Shown here: positions 1-5,296 of the stretch, piece by piece
How positions within the stretch are numbered: position 1 is the first letter of the stretch
Layout: every line of letters starts with the position of its first letter
Assembly (NCBI GenBank): GCA_018818145.1
Contig: JAHIST010000057.1
Span: forward strand, 1 to 5,850
Source: Patescibacteria group bacterium
Lineage (GTDB): Bacteria; Patescibacteriota; Minisyncoccia; Portnoybacterales; GWB1-42-6
DNA: 5,850 nucleotides
Direction of reading: 5' to 3'
Made by a program: the position numbers and the translations under genes
Notes under the pieces: model-generated
Told to the model about the DNA's origin: nothing
Database searches by the model: none
Seen by the model: the letters and a program-made list of their open reading frames with translations, nothing else

Positions 1-702
1 TAAGCTTTCGGGTACATCGCCAGCCACAATTCGCTGAGCCAGACCTTCAACAATGGCGGTTTTGCCCACGCCCGCCTCGCCAATCAGCACGGGGTTGTTT
101 TTCGTCCGGCGCGAAAGCACCTGCATCACCCGCCTGATTTCTTCGTCCCGGCCGATTACCGGATCAAGTTTTTTCGTTCGCGCCAGCGTGGTTAAATTTC
201 TGGCATATTTTTCCAGCACCTGATATTTGCTTTCCGGCTCAACATCAGTCACTTTCTGGCCGCCGCGGACATCTTCCAGAATATTCAAAATCCCGCGCTT
301 ATCAGTGTTAAAATTCTGAAAAACTTCTTTAGCCCGGCCGCCAACGCTAAAAATTGAAAGCAGCAAATGTTCAACCGAAACATACTCATCTCCCAAGTCT
401 TTGGCCTCTTTGCTGGCGTGATTAATTAGGCGACCTAAATCAGGGCTCAACATTACCTGGCCAAAAGGCACCTCGCCCAAAATCCGCGGCAGGCGCGTAA
501 TTTCTTTTTCCAGCTCCGCCTCCAGCATCGGCAAATTAACGTCCAATTTTTCCAGCAATGTCACGACAATACCGCCTTCCTGTAAAACCAAAGCTAGCGC
601 CAGATGCAATATGTCAATCTGGGTCTGCCCGCGCTCGCTCGCCAGATTGTGCGCGTCGCGCAAGGCTTCTTGGGCTTTAATTGTGAATTTATCTATCTGC
701 AT
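1..702 (-). CDS. clpB: ATP-dependent chaperone (disaggregase) ClpB, N-terminal 234 residues; runs off the left edge
   Basis: ClpB is a cytoplasmic hexameric AAA+ unfoldase that pulls proteins out of aggregates, usually with DnaK. The frame is open from ATG 702-700 to the window edge. Visible parts are a double Clp N domain (about residues 1-145, including QEGGIV at 41-46), the family phrase RGGQKVTD at 146-153, then the start of the first nucleotide-binding domain with LDPVIGRDEEIRR at 179-191, RRTKNNPVLIG at 198-208 and Walker A GEAGVGKT at 208-215. Walker A lies almost where it does in E. coli ClpB, so the start is right and the N domain is complete. The QEGG and RGGQ.VTD phrases favour ClpB over ClpC. 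A weak Shine-Dalgarno (AGG) lies about 6 bases before the ATG. It is the last gene on this strand, 305 bp after iscU, with a structured spacer and direct repeats between. No CIRCE element (the HrcA operator) is visible. The middle and C-terminal domains lie outside the window. Confidence 0.95.
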   Translation of the reverse strand, partial: MQIDKFTIKAQEALRDAHNLASERGQTQIDILHLALALVLQEGGIVVTLLEKLDVNLPMLEAELEKEITRLPRILGEVPFGQVMLSPDLGRLINHASKEAKDLGDEYVSVEHLLLSIFSVGGRAKEVFQNFNTDKRGILNILEDVRGGQKVTDVEPESKYQVLEKYARNLTTLARTKKLDPVIGRDEEIRRVMQVLSRRTKNNPVLIGEAGVGKTAIVEGLAQRIVAGDVPESL

Positions 703-710
703 ATGGACCT

Positions 711-740
711 ACTAATTACGAATTAAAACTAATTACGAAT
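711..740. repeat. Two 13-bp direct repeats just upstream of clpB
   Basis: The word ACTAATTACGAAT occurs at 711-723 and again, unchanged, at 728-740, a period of 17 bp. The nearer copy ends 8 bp before the clpB ATG, so the repeats occupy the expected 5' leader or core promoter. Tandem A/T-rich words in this place can be a regulator's operator, but no known heat-shock operator (CIRCE, CtsR) matches. They could also be remnants of the neighbouring inverted-repeat element, which begins at 744. Confidence 0.55.
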
Positions 741-783
741 AGAGCGAGTTCGGGCAAGTCTTGAGCGAAGACCGGCGCGACGA

Positions 784-801
784 GTCCCGCGAAAGCGGGA
801 C
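784..801. other. 7-bp GC-rich hairpin with GAAA tetraloop
   Basis: GTCCCGC (784-790) and GCGGGAC (795-801) form a perfect stem closing the stable GNRA-type loop GAAA on the plus strand; on the minus strand the loop reads TTTC. It sits inside the left arm of the 744-962 inverted-repeat element and has no partner in the right arm, so it looks like a side branch. The GNRA loop would suggest a plus-strand RNA, although both neighbouring genes are on minus. Confidence 0.6.
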
Positions 802-821
802 GAGGAGCAGGGCTGGAGTGC

Positions 822-926
822 CTGCCCGCCAATAGCCAAAGTGAAAACAAAATATTATTTATGTCTCACTGCTAAAGTTTACATTCTTGGTAATTCCGAC
901 TAATCACTATTGGCTTTGGCAAGGCG
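822..926. repeat. Copy A of a repeat unit shared by two spacers of this window
   Basis: The unit starts with CTGCCCGC (822-829) and ends in GCTTTGGCAAGGCG (913-926). Inside are ATAGCCAAAGTGA (832-844) and CCGACTAATCACTAT (896-910). The same words occur in the same order at 1843-1981. CCAAAG (836-841) and CTTTGG (914-919) frame 84 bp here and 85 bp in the other copy. Read by eye, the central A/T-rich part is only loosely similar. The unit is nested in the larger 744-962 element. Confidence 0.55.
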
Positions 927-1007
927 GGGGTGGTCGAAAGCGAGAGACTTGCCCGAACTCGCACGTAGACAATGCTTCTGCGTTTTTTCGAAACGGTCAG
1001 CCAGCCA

Positions 1008-1382
1008 TTAATTTTTATAATTACTAATTGCCGCCAGCAGCGCACGTACGGCCAAATCAGCGCAGTGTTTTTTTACCGGCGGCAGAGATCCTAAAGATTT
1101 TTCCACATCGGAAAATTTTATTTTTTGGGCTTCCTCAAAAGTTTTCCCTTTGGCCAGCTGGGTAATCATGGAAGAAGTGGCAATTGCGGCCACACAACCC
1201 AAGGTCTCAAATTTTATATCATCAATGACTTCCTTTCTTTTTTTATTTTTTTTCACCTTCAAATATATCCGCATCAAATCGCCGCAAACAGGGTTACCAA
1301 CTTCCCCTACGCTGTCTGGATTTTTCATTTTCCCCAGATTGTGGGGTTTTTGAAAATGTTCAATTACCTTTTTAGTATACAT
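1008..1382 (-). CDS. iscU: Iron-sulfur cluster assembly scaffold protein IscU (NifU N-terminal family)
   Basis: IscU receives sulfur from IscS, builds [2Fe-2S] clusters on three cysteines and passes them to target proteins in the cytoplasm. At 124 residues this is a full-length, single-domain IscU. The ligand set is intact: C33 and D35 in GNPVCGD, C63 in ETLGCVAAIATSS, and H106-C107 in KKHCADLA. The LPPVK motif at 100-104, which in E. coli binds the HscA chaperone, is present. ATG 1382-1380 gives the usual N-terminus (MYTKKVIEHFQKPHNLG); no Shine-Dalgarno precedes it. An unusual lysine-rich stretch (KKNKKRKE, 44-51) lies in the loop after the first cysteine and is coded by long A-runs. It lies 32 bp after the small cysteine protein and downstream of iscS, so the three genes look like one functional group. 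No HscA, HscB or ferredoxin gene is visible here. Confidence 0.95.
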   Translation of the reverse strand: MYTKKVIEHFQKPHNLGKMKNPDSVGEVGNPVCGDLMRIYLKVKKNKKRKEVIDDIKFETLGCVAAIATSSMITQLAKGKTFEEAQKIKFSDVEKSLGSLPPVKKHCADLAVRALLAAISNYKN

Positions 1383-1414
1383 AGATAATAAAATAAAAAA
1401 TCAAAAATTTTAAA

Positions 1415-1597
1415 TTATCCTTTTACTTTATAAGCACAAATTACCTTATCCAATGGCTCTATCCCTTTAAAATAATCACAAATAGATATGTTTTTTACAG
1501 CGCACTTATGTTTTCTCGTTCCTTCTTCTTTATTCCAAGGACATTCATCTTGCTTCCAATGAATTTTTTTCGGATCGGCTGTTAAATTTATATCCAT
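1415..1597 (-). CDS. Small four-cysteine protein of unknown function between iscS and iscU
   Basis: I do not recognise a named family. The product is a soluble 60-residue protein from ATG 1597-1595, or 73 residues from ATG 1636-1634. I prefer the shorter one because AAAAGG lies about 7 bases before it and the extra 13 residues look like low-complexity leader. In the 60-residue numbering the cysteines are C19, C32, C40 and C54, in the contexts DECPWN, HKCAVKN, SICDYF and VICAYK. Aromatic and charged residues around them (KIHWKQDECPWN) look like a compact metal- or cluster-binding fold. There is no signal peptide or membrane segment. The stop is 32 bp from the iscU start on the same strand, and the spacer is A/T-rich without a terminator, so co-transcription is likely. 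The position between the sulfur donor and the scaffold suggests, but does not show, a role in iron-sulfur assembly. Confidence 0.7.
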   Translation of the reverse strand: MDINLTADPKKIHWKQDECPWNKEEGTRKHKCAVKNISICDYFKGIEPLDKVICAYKVKG

Positions 1598-1660
1598 ATT
1601 CGCGCCTTTTAATTTTAGAAACTTATCGTTTTTCATTGTATTATTTTCCCGCGCATGCGA

Positions 1661-1819
1661 AAAATTTTGTTCAAATTCAAGGCGAGCCGAGCGTTAAAAA
1701 TTTGCGTGCTGTGGTCGGGCCCCGCGTAGCGGGGCGTGGATAGCAAATTTAGCTCGCCCCGTTAGATTTGAAAACTATCTAACGGGGCAGGGGCGAGCTT
1801 TAGAATTTTTCAAAATTTT
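1661..1819. other. Nested inverted repeats forming a multi-branched structure with competing stems
   Basis: The outer stem pairs AAAATTTTG (1661-1669) with 1811-1819 and AAATTC (1673-1678) with 1803-1808. One branch stacks GGCGAGC (1681-1687) on GCTCGCC (1752-1758), AAATTTGC (1698-1705) on 1743-1750, and GCCCCGC (1719-1725) on 1729-1735. A second branch is a perfect 12-bp stem, GCCCCGTTAGAT (1756-1767) with 1777-1788 and a 9-base loop. AGCTCGCCCC (1751-1760) could instead pair with GGGGCGAGCT (1790-1799), which excludes both the first branch's base and the 12-bp stem. Just right of it lies the palindrome CGCCGCGCGGCG (1822-1833) followed by T6. No coding frame was found. Transcription from iscS would copy this region on the minus strand. 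Confidence 0.65.
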
Positions 1820-1842
1820 ATCGCCGCGCGGCGGTTTTTTCC

Positions 1843-1981
1843 CTGCCCGCGCGCCGTCGGCCATAGCCTTTGGCGACGTGCGACCGATAACCAAAGCTGA
1901 TTACGTGGAATTACATCTTTTGAGTGATTAAGCTTGCGTTAGATGCAGTATCGCCGAATCATTATCGTGCTTTGGCAGGCG
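1843..1981. repeat. Copy B of the repeat unit shared by two spacers of this window
   Basis: CTGCCCGC (1843-1850) opens it and GCTTTGGCAGGCG (1969-1981) closes it, as in the copy at 822-926. ATAACCAAAGCTGA (1887-1900) and CCGAATCATTAT (1954-1965) match the inner words of that copy. CCAAAG (1891-1896) and CTTTGG (1970-1975) frame 85 bp. This copy has an extra hairpin near its left end, CGTCG (1854-1858) with CGACG (1874-1878), enclosing a CCA/TGG pair. It occupies the spacer between iscS and the small cysteine gene and ends next to the hairpin at 1986-2013. Confidence 0.55.
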
Positions 1982-1985
1982 CGGC

Positions 1986-2013
1986 GCCGCTTTTTTGGCG
2001 GCAAAAAAGCGGC
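1986..2013. other. Perfect 12-bp hairpin directly after the iscS stop codon
   Basis: GCCGCTTTTTTG (1986-1997) is exactly complementary to 2002-2013, with a 4-base loop. It begins 10 bases after the iscS stop, where an intrinsic terminator would sit. However, its T-run is inside the stem, and what follows on the minus strand is GC-rich (GCCGCGCC), so it lacks the usual terminal U-tract. It may instead stabilise the 3' end of the iscS message or pause RNA polymerase. Termination is possible but not shown. Confidence 0.5.
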
Positions 2014-2022
2014 AAAGTATTT

Positions 2023-3276
2023 TTAACACCCAAAATCCTTTGGCAATTGCCCTCGTTCTGCTGAAACCGAACTTTCTAAATTCCCGCTAATGTTTCTTAG
2101 TTTTTCAATAACCCTCGGCAAAACCTCCAAAACTCTGTCTATTTCCTTTTCGGTGGTATAGCGCCCCAGGCTGAAACGAACCGAACTGTGGGTTTCCAAA
2201 TGATTCAACCCCAAAGCCAGCAAAACGTGCGACGGTGATAAAGAACGGGCGGCGCAGGCCGAGCCGGTGGAAACGCCAATACCCTCCAAGTCCAGCGCGA
2301 CAACAATTGATTCACCCTCCACTCCTTCAAAACGAAAATTAGCATTATTGGCAACCCGTTGTTCGCGCGAACCGTTCAAAAAAGCGTGAGAAATACTCGA
2401 CAAAACGCCTTCAATAAATTTATCCCGCAATCTTTCCGTCTCTTTGATTTTTGCTTTTTGATTTTTGCTTTTTTCTATGGCCGCCCCAAGACCGACAATT
2501 CCCGGAGAATTATGCGTGCCGGCTCGCAATTTAAATTCCTGTTCGCCCCCGTCCATAAAACGGGCCATTGGCGTTCCTTTGCGCACAAAAAGCGCGCCAA
2601 CTCCTTTTGGCCCATAAATTTTATGAGCCGAAAGAGTCATTAAATCAACGCCTAATTTTTGCACATCGCAATCCAAATAATTTATAGCCTGAGCCGCGTC
2701 GGTATGAAAATAAATTCTATTTTTTCTATCTTTATTAATTTCTTTGAGCAGCCGCCCGATTTCTTCTATCGGCTGAATCGTGCCGATTTCATTGTTAACA
2801 CACATTACAGATATTAATACGGTATTTGGCTTTATTTTGGCTCGCAACTCCTCCAAATCAACCAGACCGTCGCGACTAACTGGCAAAAAGGTAACTTCCA
2901 CTACACCTTCGTGCTCTAGTCTTTCGCTGGAACTTAAAATGCATTCATGCTCAATTTTAGAAATAATAATATGGGGCTTGTCGCCCAGTTCCTGCGCTAT
3001 TTTTTTACTACCGCCGATACCCTTAATCGCGGTGTTGTTGCCCTCGGTCGCGCCGCTGGTAAAAATAATTTCTTCCGCTTCGCAACCCAAAAAATCGGCG
3101 ACTTGATGACGGGCCTTAATCACCCCTTGCTGCGCCTCCTGGCCAAATTGATGGACAGAAGAAGCATTACCGTATTTTTCTGAAAAATACGGCTTCATTG
3201 CCTCAAAAATCTCCGGATCAAGCGGAGTGGTTGCCGCGTAATCAAGGTAAGTTTTTCTTATTGTTTCATCTCTCAT
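2023..3276 (-). CDS. iscS: Cysteine desulfurase IscS (class I, NifS/IscS type)
   Basis: This PLP enzyme takes sulfur from L-cysteine, leaving alanine, and hands it as persulfide to IscU and probably to tRNA thiolation. The 417-residue length fits IscS (E. coli 404). In numbering from ATG 3276, it shows YLDYAATTPLD at 12-22, the PLP-stacking histidine H110 in IEHEC, DAAQ at 193-196, the PLP lysine K219 in SAHKIYGPKG, and the sulfur-carrying C341 in STGSACAARSLSPSHVL. The long catalytic loop marks class I. An in-frame TTG at 3297 would add seven residues, but it overlaps the -10 region of the promoter and the usual N-terminus starts near this ATG, so I reject it. No Shine-Dalgarno is present, in keeping with a near-leaderless message. 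A tail of about 20 residues, ending in DFGC, follows the last conserved helix; in E. coli this end of IscS contacts IscU. Its partner iscU lies two genes downstream. Confidence 0.95.
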   Translation of the reverse strand: MRDETIRKTYLDYAATTPLDPEIFEAMKPYFSEKYGNASSVHQFGQEAQQGVIKARHQVADFLGCEAEEIIFTSGATEGNNTAIKGIGGSKKIAQELGDKPHIIISKIEHECILSSSERLEHEGVVEVTFLPVSRDGLVDLEELRAKIKPNTVLISVMCVNNEIGTIQPIEEIGRLLKEINKDRKNRIYFHTDAAQAINYLDCDVQKLGVDLMTLSAHKIYGPKGVGALFVRKGTPMARFMDGGEQEFKLRAGTHNSPGIVGLGAAIEKSKNQKAKIKETERLRDKFIEGVLSSISHAFLNGSREQRVANNANFRFEGVEGESIVVALDLEGIGVSTGSACAARSLSPSHVLLALGLNHLETHSSVRFSLGRYTTEKEIDRVLEVLPRVIEKLRNISGNLESSVSAERGQLPKDFGC

Positions 3277-3287
3277 AATAATACAAA

Positions 3288-3316
3288 ATTTTAACAAAAC
3301 TTTTGGCTTTGGTCAA
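3288..3316 (-). promoter_or_regulatory. Sigma70-type promoter for iscS, giving a near-leaderless transcript
   Basis: On the minus strand TTGACC (3316-3311) is the -35 box and TAAAAT (3293-3288) the -10 box. Each matches consensus at 5 of 6 bases, and the spacer is exactly 17 bp. The iscS ATG begins 11 bases after the -10 box, so transcription should start only about 3-5 bases before it. The box pair lies in the 76-bp gap between the kinase and iscS, which separates the ISC group from the upstream sugar operon. I see no operator for IscR or another regulator. Confidence 0.65.
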
Positions 3317-3352
3317 TACTAAAAAACTCCTCCCTTTATCCGGACACAATCC

Positions 3353-4279
3353 CTAATTCTGTTCAAAAAGCATTGCCGCGCCCAACGCGCCGGCATAAAC
3401 TCCTTGTTCGCTAAATAAAATTGGCGCATGTTTTGCCGACGGAGAAAGAACAAGCTGATTAATCTCCTCTTGAATAAAAGGTAAAAGCAAATCTTTGGCG
3501 GAATTAGCGCCGCCGCCTAAAATTATTGCCTCAGGATCAAAAATATTAATAATGTTGGCCAAGCTAATGCCTAAATTTTTCCCCCTTTCTCTAAAAACTT
3601 CCAAAGCTTTTTCATCTCCCGCCCGAGCCATTTTTTCGGCTTCGGCCGCGCCAACCCCTATCTTTCTTTTTACAAATTCATTAGCCGTCAAATCTTCAAA
3701 GTCTAAGCGGCTGCCAGCCTCAATAACCATATGCCCGAACTCGCCAGCCGCGCCATGAACGCCAAGCTGAATTTTACCATCTGTCATCCAAGCGCCGCCA
3801 ACTCCCGTGCCTATTGTTAAAAAAACGACGTTTTTAAACCCCTTGGCTAAACCGAGCTCTTTTTCGGCCAACAAAAAACAGACAACATCGTGTTCCAGCT
3901 TTATCGGACAGGAACCAAATTTTTCTTCAAAAAGCTTTTTGAGCGGCTGGCCGTTAAGATATTGGATATTGGGACTATTTAACATCTTTTCCCTTTTAAC
4001 ATCCAGCGCGCCGGCAATGCCAAAGCCGATTCCGCCAATTTCTTTAAAATCAAGGCTTGCGCCCAATTCAGAAAAGATTTTTGTGACCGCCTCTAACAAT
4101 TTTTCAAGGCTGCCCGGCGATTGTTCGGTTGCGGATTTAATTATTTTTCTTTCCCAAACCATTGCCATCCCCTCAAGTTTTTGAGGTGATTTGTCAAATA
4201 CCGGCTTAATTAGCTGTCTGCTCTCAACCAAAACGGCTTTGATGCTTGAGCCGCCGATGTCAAAACCCAAATAATACAT
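3353..4279 (-). CDS. ROK-family sugar kinase (glucokinase-like), lacking the zinc-binding cysteines
   Basis: ROK proteins of this length phosphorylate free hexoses such as glucose, mannose or N-acetyl sugars with ATP in the cytoplasm. The 308 residues open with the phosphate-binding motif DIGGSSIK (7-14). Others are GIGFGIAGALD (83-93), the catalytic aspartate D131 in LEHD, TIGTGVGG (155-162), GVHGAAGEFGH (173-183) and the adenosine-side ILGGGAN (253-259). It has no N-terminal DNA-binding domain, so it is a kinase rather than a ROK repressor. Two oddities stand out. The CxCGxxGC zinc cluster expected just after EFGH is absent, and the residue before the catalytic Asp is His instead of the usual Asn. 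The sugar cannot be named. The gene starts 6 bp after the glycoside hydrolase, so it probably uses a sugar freed by that operon. The start has no Shine-Dalgarno, but nothing else gives the conserved N-terminus. Confidence 0.9.
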   Translation of the reverse strand: MYYLGFDIGGSSIKAVLVESRQLIKPVFDKSPQKLEGMAMVWERKIIKSATEQSPGSLEKLLEAVTKIFSELGASLDFKEIGGIGFGIAGALDVKREKMLNSPNIQYLNGQPLKKLFEEKFGSCPIKLEHDVVCFLLAEKELGLAKGFKNVVFLTIGTGVGGAWMTDGKIQLGVHGAAGEFGHMVIEAGSRLDFEDLTANEFVKRKIGVGAAEAEKMARAGDEKALEVFRERGKNLGISLANIINIFDPEAIILGGGANSAKDLLLPFIQEEINQLVLSPSAKHAPILFSEQGVYAGALGAAMLFEQN

Positions 4280-4285
4280 AGTTTT

Positions 4286-5293
4286 TTAATTTGAATTAAT
4301 TAATTTTTTTGCCGCTTCCCAAAATTCCGGCTGATTATGCTTAACCTTCAGCCAATACCACCACTCCGCTCCCCACAAATAAACTTCCGGAAAGCCGATT
4401 TGCTTGGTATAGGCGATGTTTTCATTAAATTGATTTAAATCCATAGATTTAAATTGCTCCTCTAAAGGCGTCTCATAAGGCATGCGCTGCCCCCATGTTT
4501 CACCCTGTAGCTCTGAAACGATAATTGGCTTGCCAGGATTAAAAAAGCGTGTCAGGTTGGCTTTTAACCAAAAGAATTTCGGTGGCAGGGGGTATTTAAA
4601 ATAGCCCAGGTATTGATTCCAGATGACTCGATAAACGGTTGTGCCAAAAATATCGCCCCGGCTAGCTGCCCGTAACCAAATGCTTATTTCGCCGCTGTCA
4701 GTTACTAAAATTTGATGCTTTGGGTCCAGCGAGCGGACCAGCTCAATTTCTTTGTCTAAAAATTCGCCGCCCGCCAGCTGGCATTCGCCAAAGGGTAAAA
4801 ACGGTTCGTTTTCCACCTGCCATAAATAAAGATTGTCTAAATCTTTATAGCGATTAACGATTTCGGGCAGCGTTTTTAATAATTTGGTTTTTTGCGATTC
4901 CAAGTTAAGCGAAGCGGCCCAGCCAGGAACATGGCATTCGGGCCAGCGCGGCAATTTGCGGCCAATCACCAAAATTAATTCAATGTTGCGCTCTTTGGCC
5001 TGATGAACCATCCAATCATAGTCGTCAAATTTATAAACACCCGCCTGCGGCTCAATATCATCCCAATAAATAGGCAGGCGCAATGCCTTGGGTTTTAAAT
5101 CGTCCAGAATCGCCAAATAAGTTTCGCGCCAATCCAAGCTCATTTTTTCAGCAAAATCTTTAGAAAAAGCCGTGCCCCATTTAATATCATCGCCGTTAAC
5201 CACGCCGGCCGGACGGCGTAAAAGAAAAAGTAAAATAACTATAAAAACTAAAATTAAAATTGTAAGAAATAATTTTTTTCGTCTCTTCCTCAT
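4286..5293 (-). CDS. Membrane-anchored glycoside hydrolase-like protein, clan GH-A TIM barrel
   Basis: A basic N-terminus (RKRRKK, 2-7) and one hydrophobic helix (about 8-25) without a clear signal peptidase site predict a protein anchored in the membrane with its catalytic domain outside. The rest (about 35-335) reads as a (beta/alpha)8 barrel of the retaining clan GH-A. It has LRLPIYWDDIEPQAGVYKFD at 71-90, the likely acid/base E163 in WQVENEP, the likely nucleophile E261 in IIVSELQGE, and the aromatic, substrate-platform-like WGAEWWYW at 307-314. Both glutamates are where this clan places them, after strands 4 and 7. I cannot assign a GH family number or substrate; families 5, 39 and 42 are comparable in plan. 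It lies 3 bp after the transporter and 6 bp before the sugar kinase, which supports glycan scavenging. It could instead trim a cell-surface glycan. No Shine-Dalgarno is evident before ATG 5293. Confidence 0.82.
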   Translation of the reverse strand: MRKRRKKLFLTILILVFIVILLFLLRRPAGVVNGDDIKWGTAFSKDFAEKMSLDWRETYLAILDDLKPKALRLPIYWDDIEPQAGVYKFDDYDWMVHQAKERNIELILVIGRKLPRWPECHVPGWAASLNLESQKTKLLKTLPEIVNRYKDLDNLYLWQVENEPFLPFGECQLAGGEFLDKEIELVRSLDPKHQILVTDSGEISIWLRAASRGDIFGTTVYRVIWNQYLGYFKYPLPPKFFWLKANLTRFFNPGKPIIVSELQGETWGQRMPYETPLEEQFKSMDLNQFNENIAYTKQIGFPEVYLWGAEWWYWLKVKHNQPEFWEAAKKLINSN

Positions 5294-5296
5294 AAT

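Larger units (their letters stand above)
744..962. repeat. 219-bp element bounded by perfect 18-bp inverted repeats
   Basis: The arm GCGAGTTCGGGCAAGTCT at 744-761 is exactly complementary to 945-962. Further in, CCCGCC (825-830) pairs with GGCGGG (923-928), and GCCAAAG (835-841) with CTTTGGC (914-920). CCAATA (829-834) could instead pair with TATTGG (908-913). The apex (about 842-905) is A/T-rich while the arms are GC-rich. The left arm also carries a private GAAA-loop hairpin (784-801). No reading frame of note lies inside. It fills most of the 305-bp iscU-clpB spacer; I see nothing further in 963-1007. Possible identities are a non-autonomous mobile repeat, a structured RNA, or a fold affecting iscU-clpB read-through. 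A T-tract typical of an intrinsic terminator is missing. Confidence 0.7.

Noticed and set aside
836..919. tRNA-like gene in the 84-bp repeat unit
   Set aside because: The length resembles a class II tRNA, but there is no acceptor stem, anticodon arm or convincing T-arm, and the second copy does not support one.
703..1007. CRISPR array or known housekeeping RNA (tmRNA, RNase P, SRP RNA) in the spacers
   Set aside because: There are no regularly spaced direct repeats with unique spacers and no recognisable core motifs of those RNAs here or in 1598-2022.
1125..1388. Plus-strand open frames opposite iscU (including 1150-1353)
   Set aside because: They lie wholly antisense to a clear IscU, their translations have no recognisable motif, and they follow the codon pattern of the real gene.
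1822..1840. Palindrome CGCCGCGCGGCG followed by T6 as a plus-strand terminator
   Set aside because: No plus-strand gene precedes it, and on the minus strand no clean T-tract follows the stem. It is better seen as part of the structured spacer.
2359..3183. Plus-strand open frames opposite iscS
   Set aside because: Shadows of a well-supported cysteine desulfurase; no domain, start context or conserved motif.
3277..3297. TTG start at 3297 for iscS (424 residues)
   Set aside because: The codon overlaps the -10 region of a good promoter, and family N-termini begin near the ATG at 3276.
3317..3352. Intrinsic terminator after the ROK kinase
   Set aside because: A T6 run follows a GGAGGAG stretch, but only a 3-bp TCC/GGA stem can form, too weak to call.
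3495..4184. Plus-strand open frames opposite the ROK kinase
   Set aside because: Low-complexity Pro/Ser/Ala-rich translations typical of the reverse complement of a real gene.
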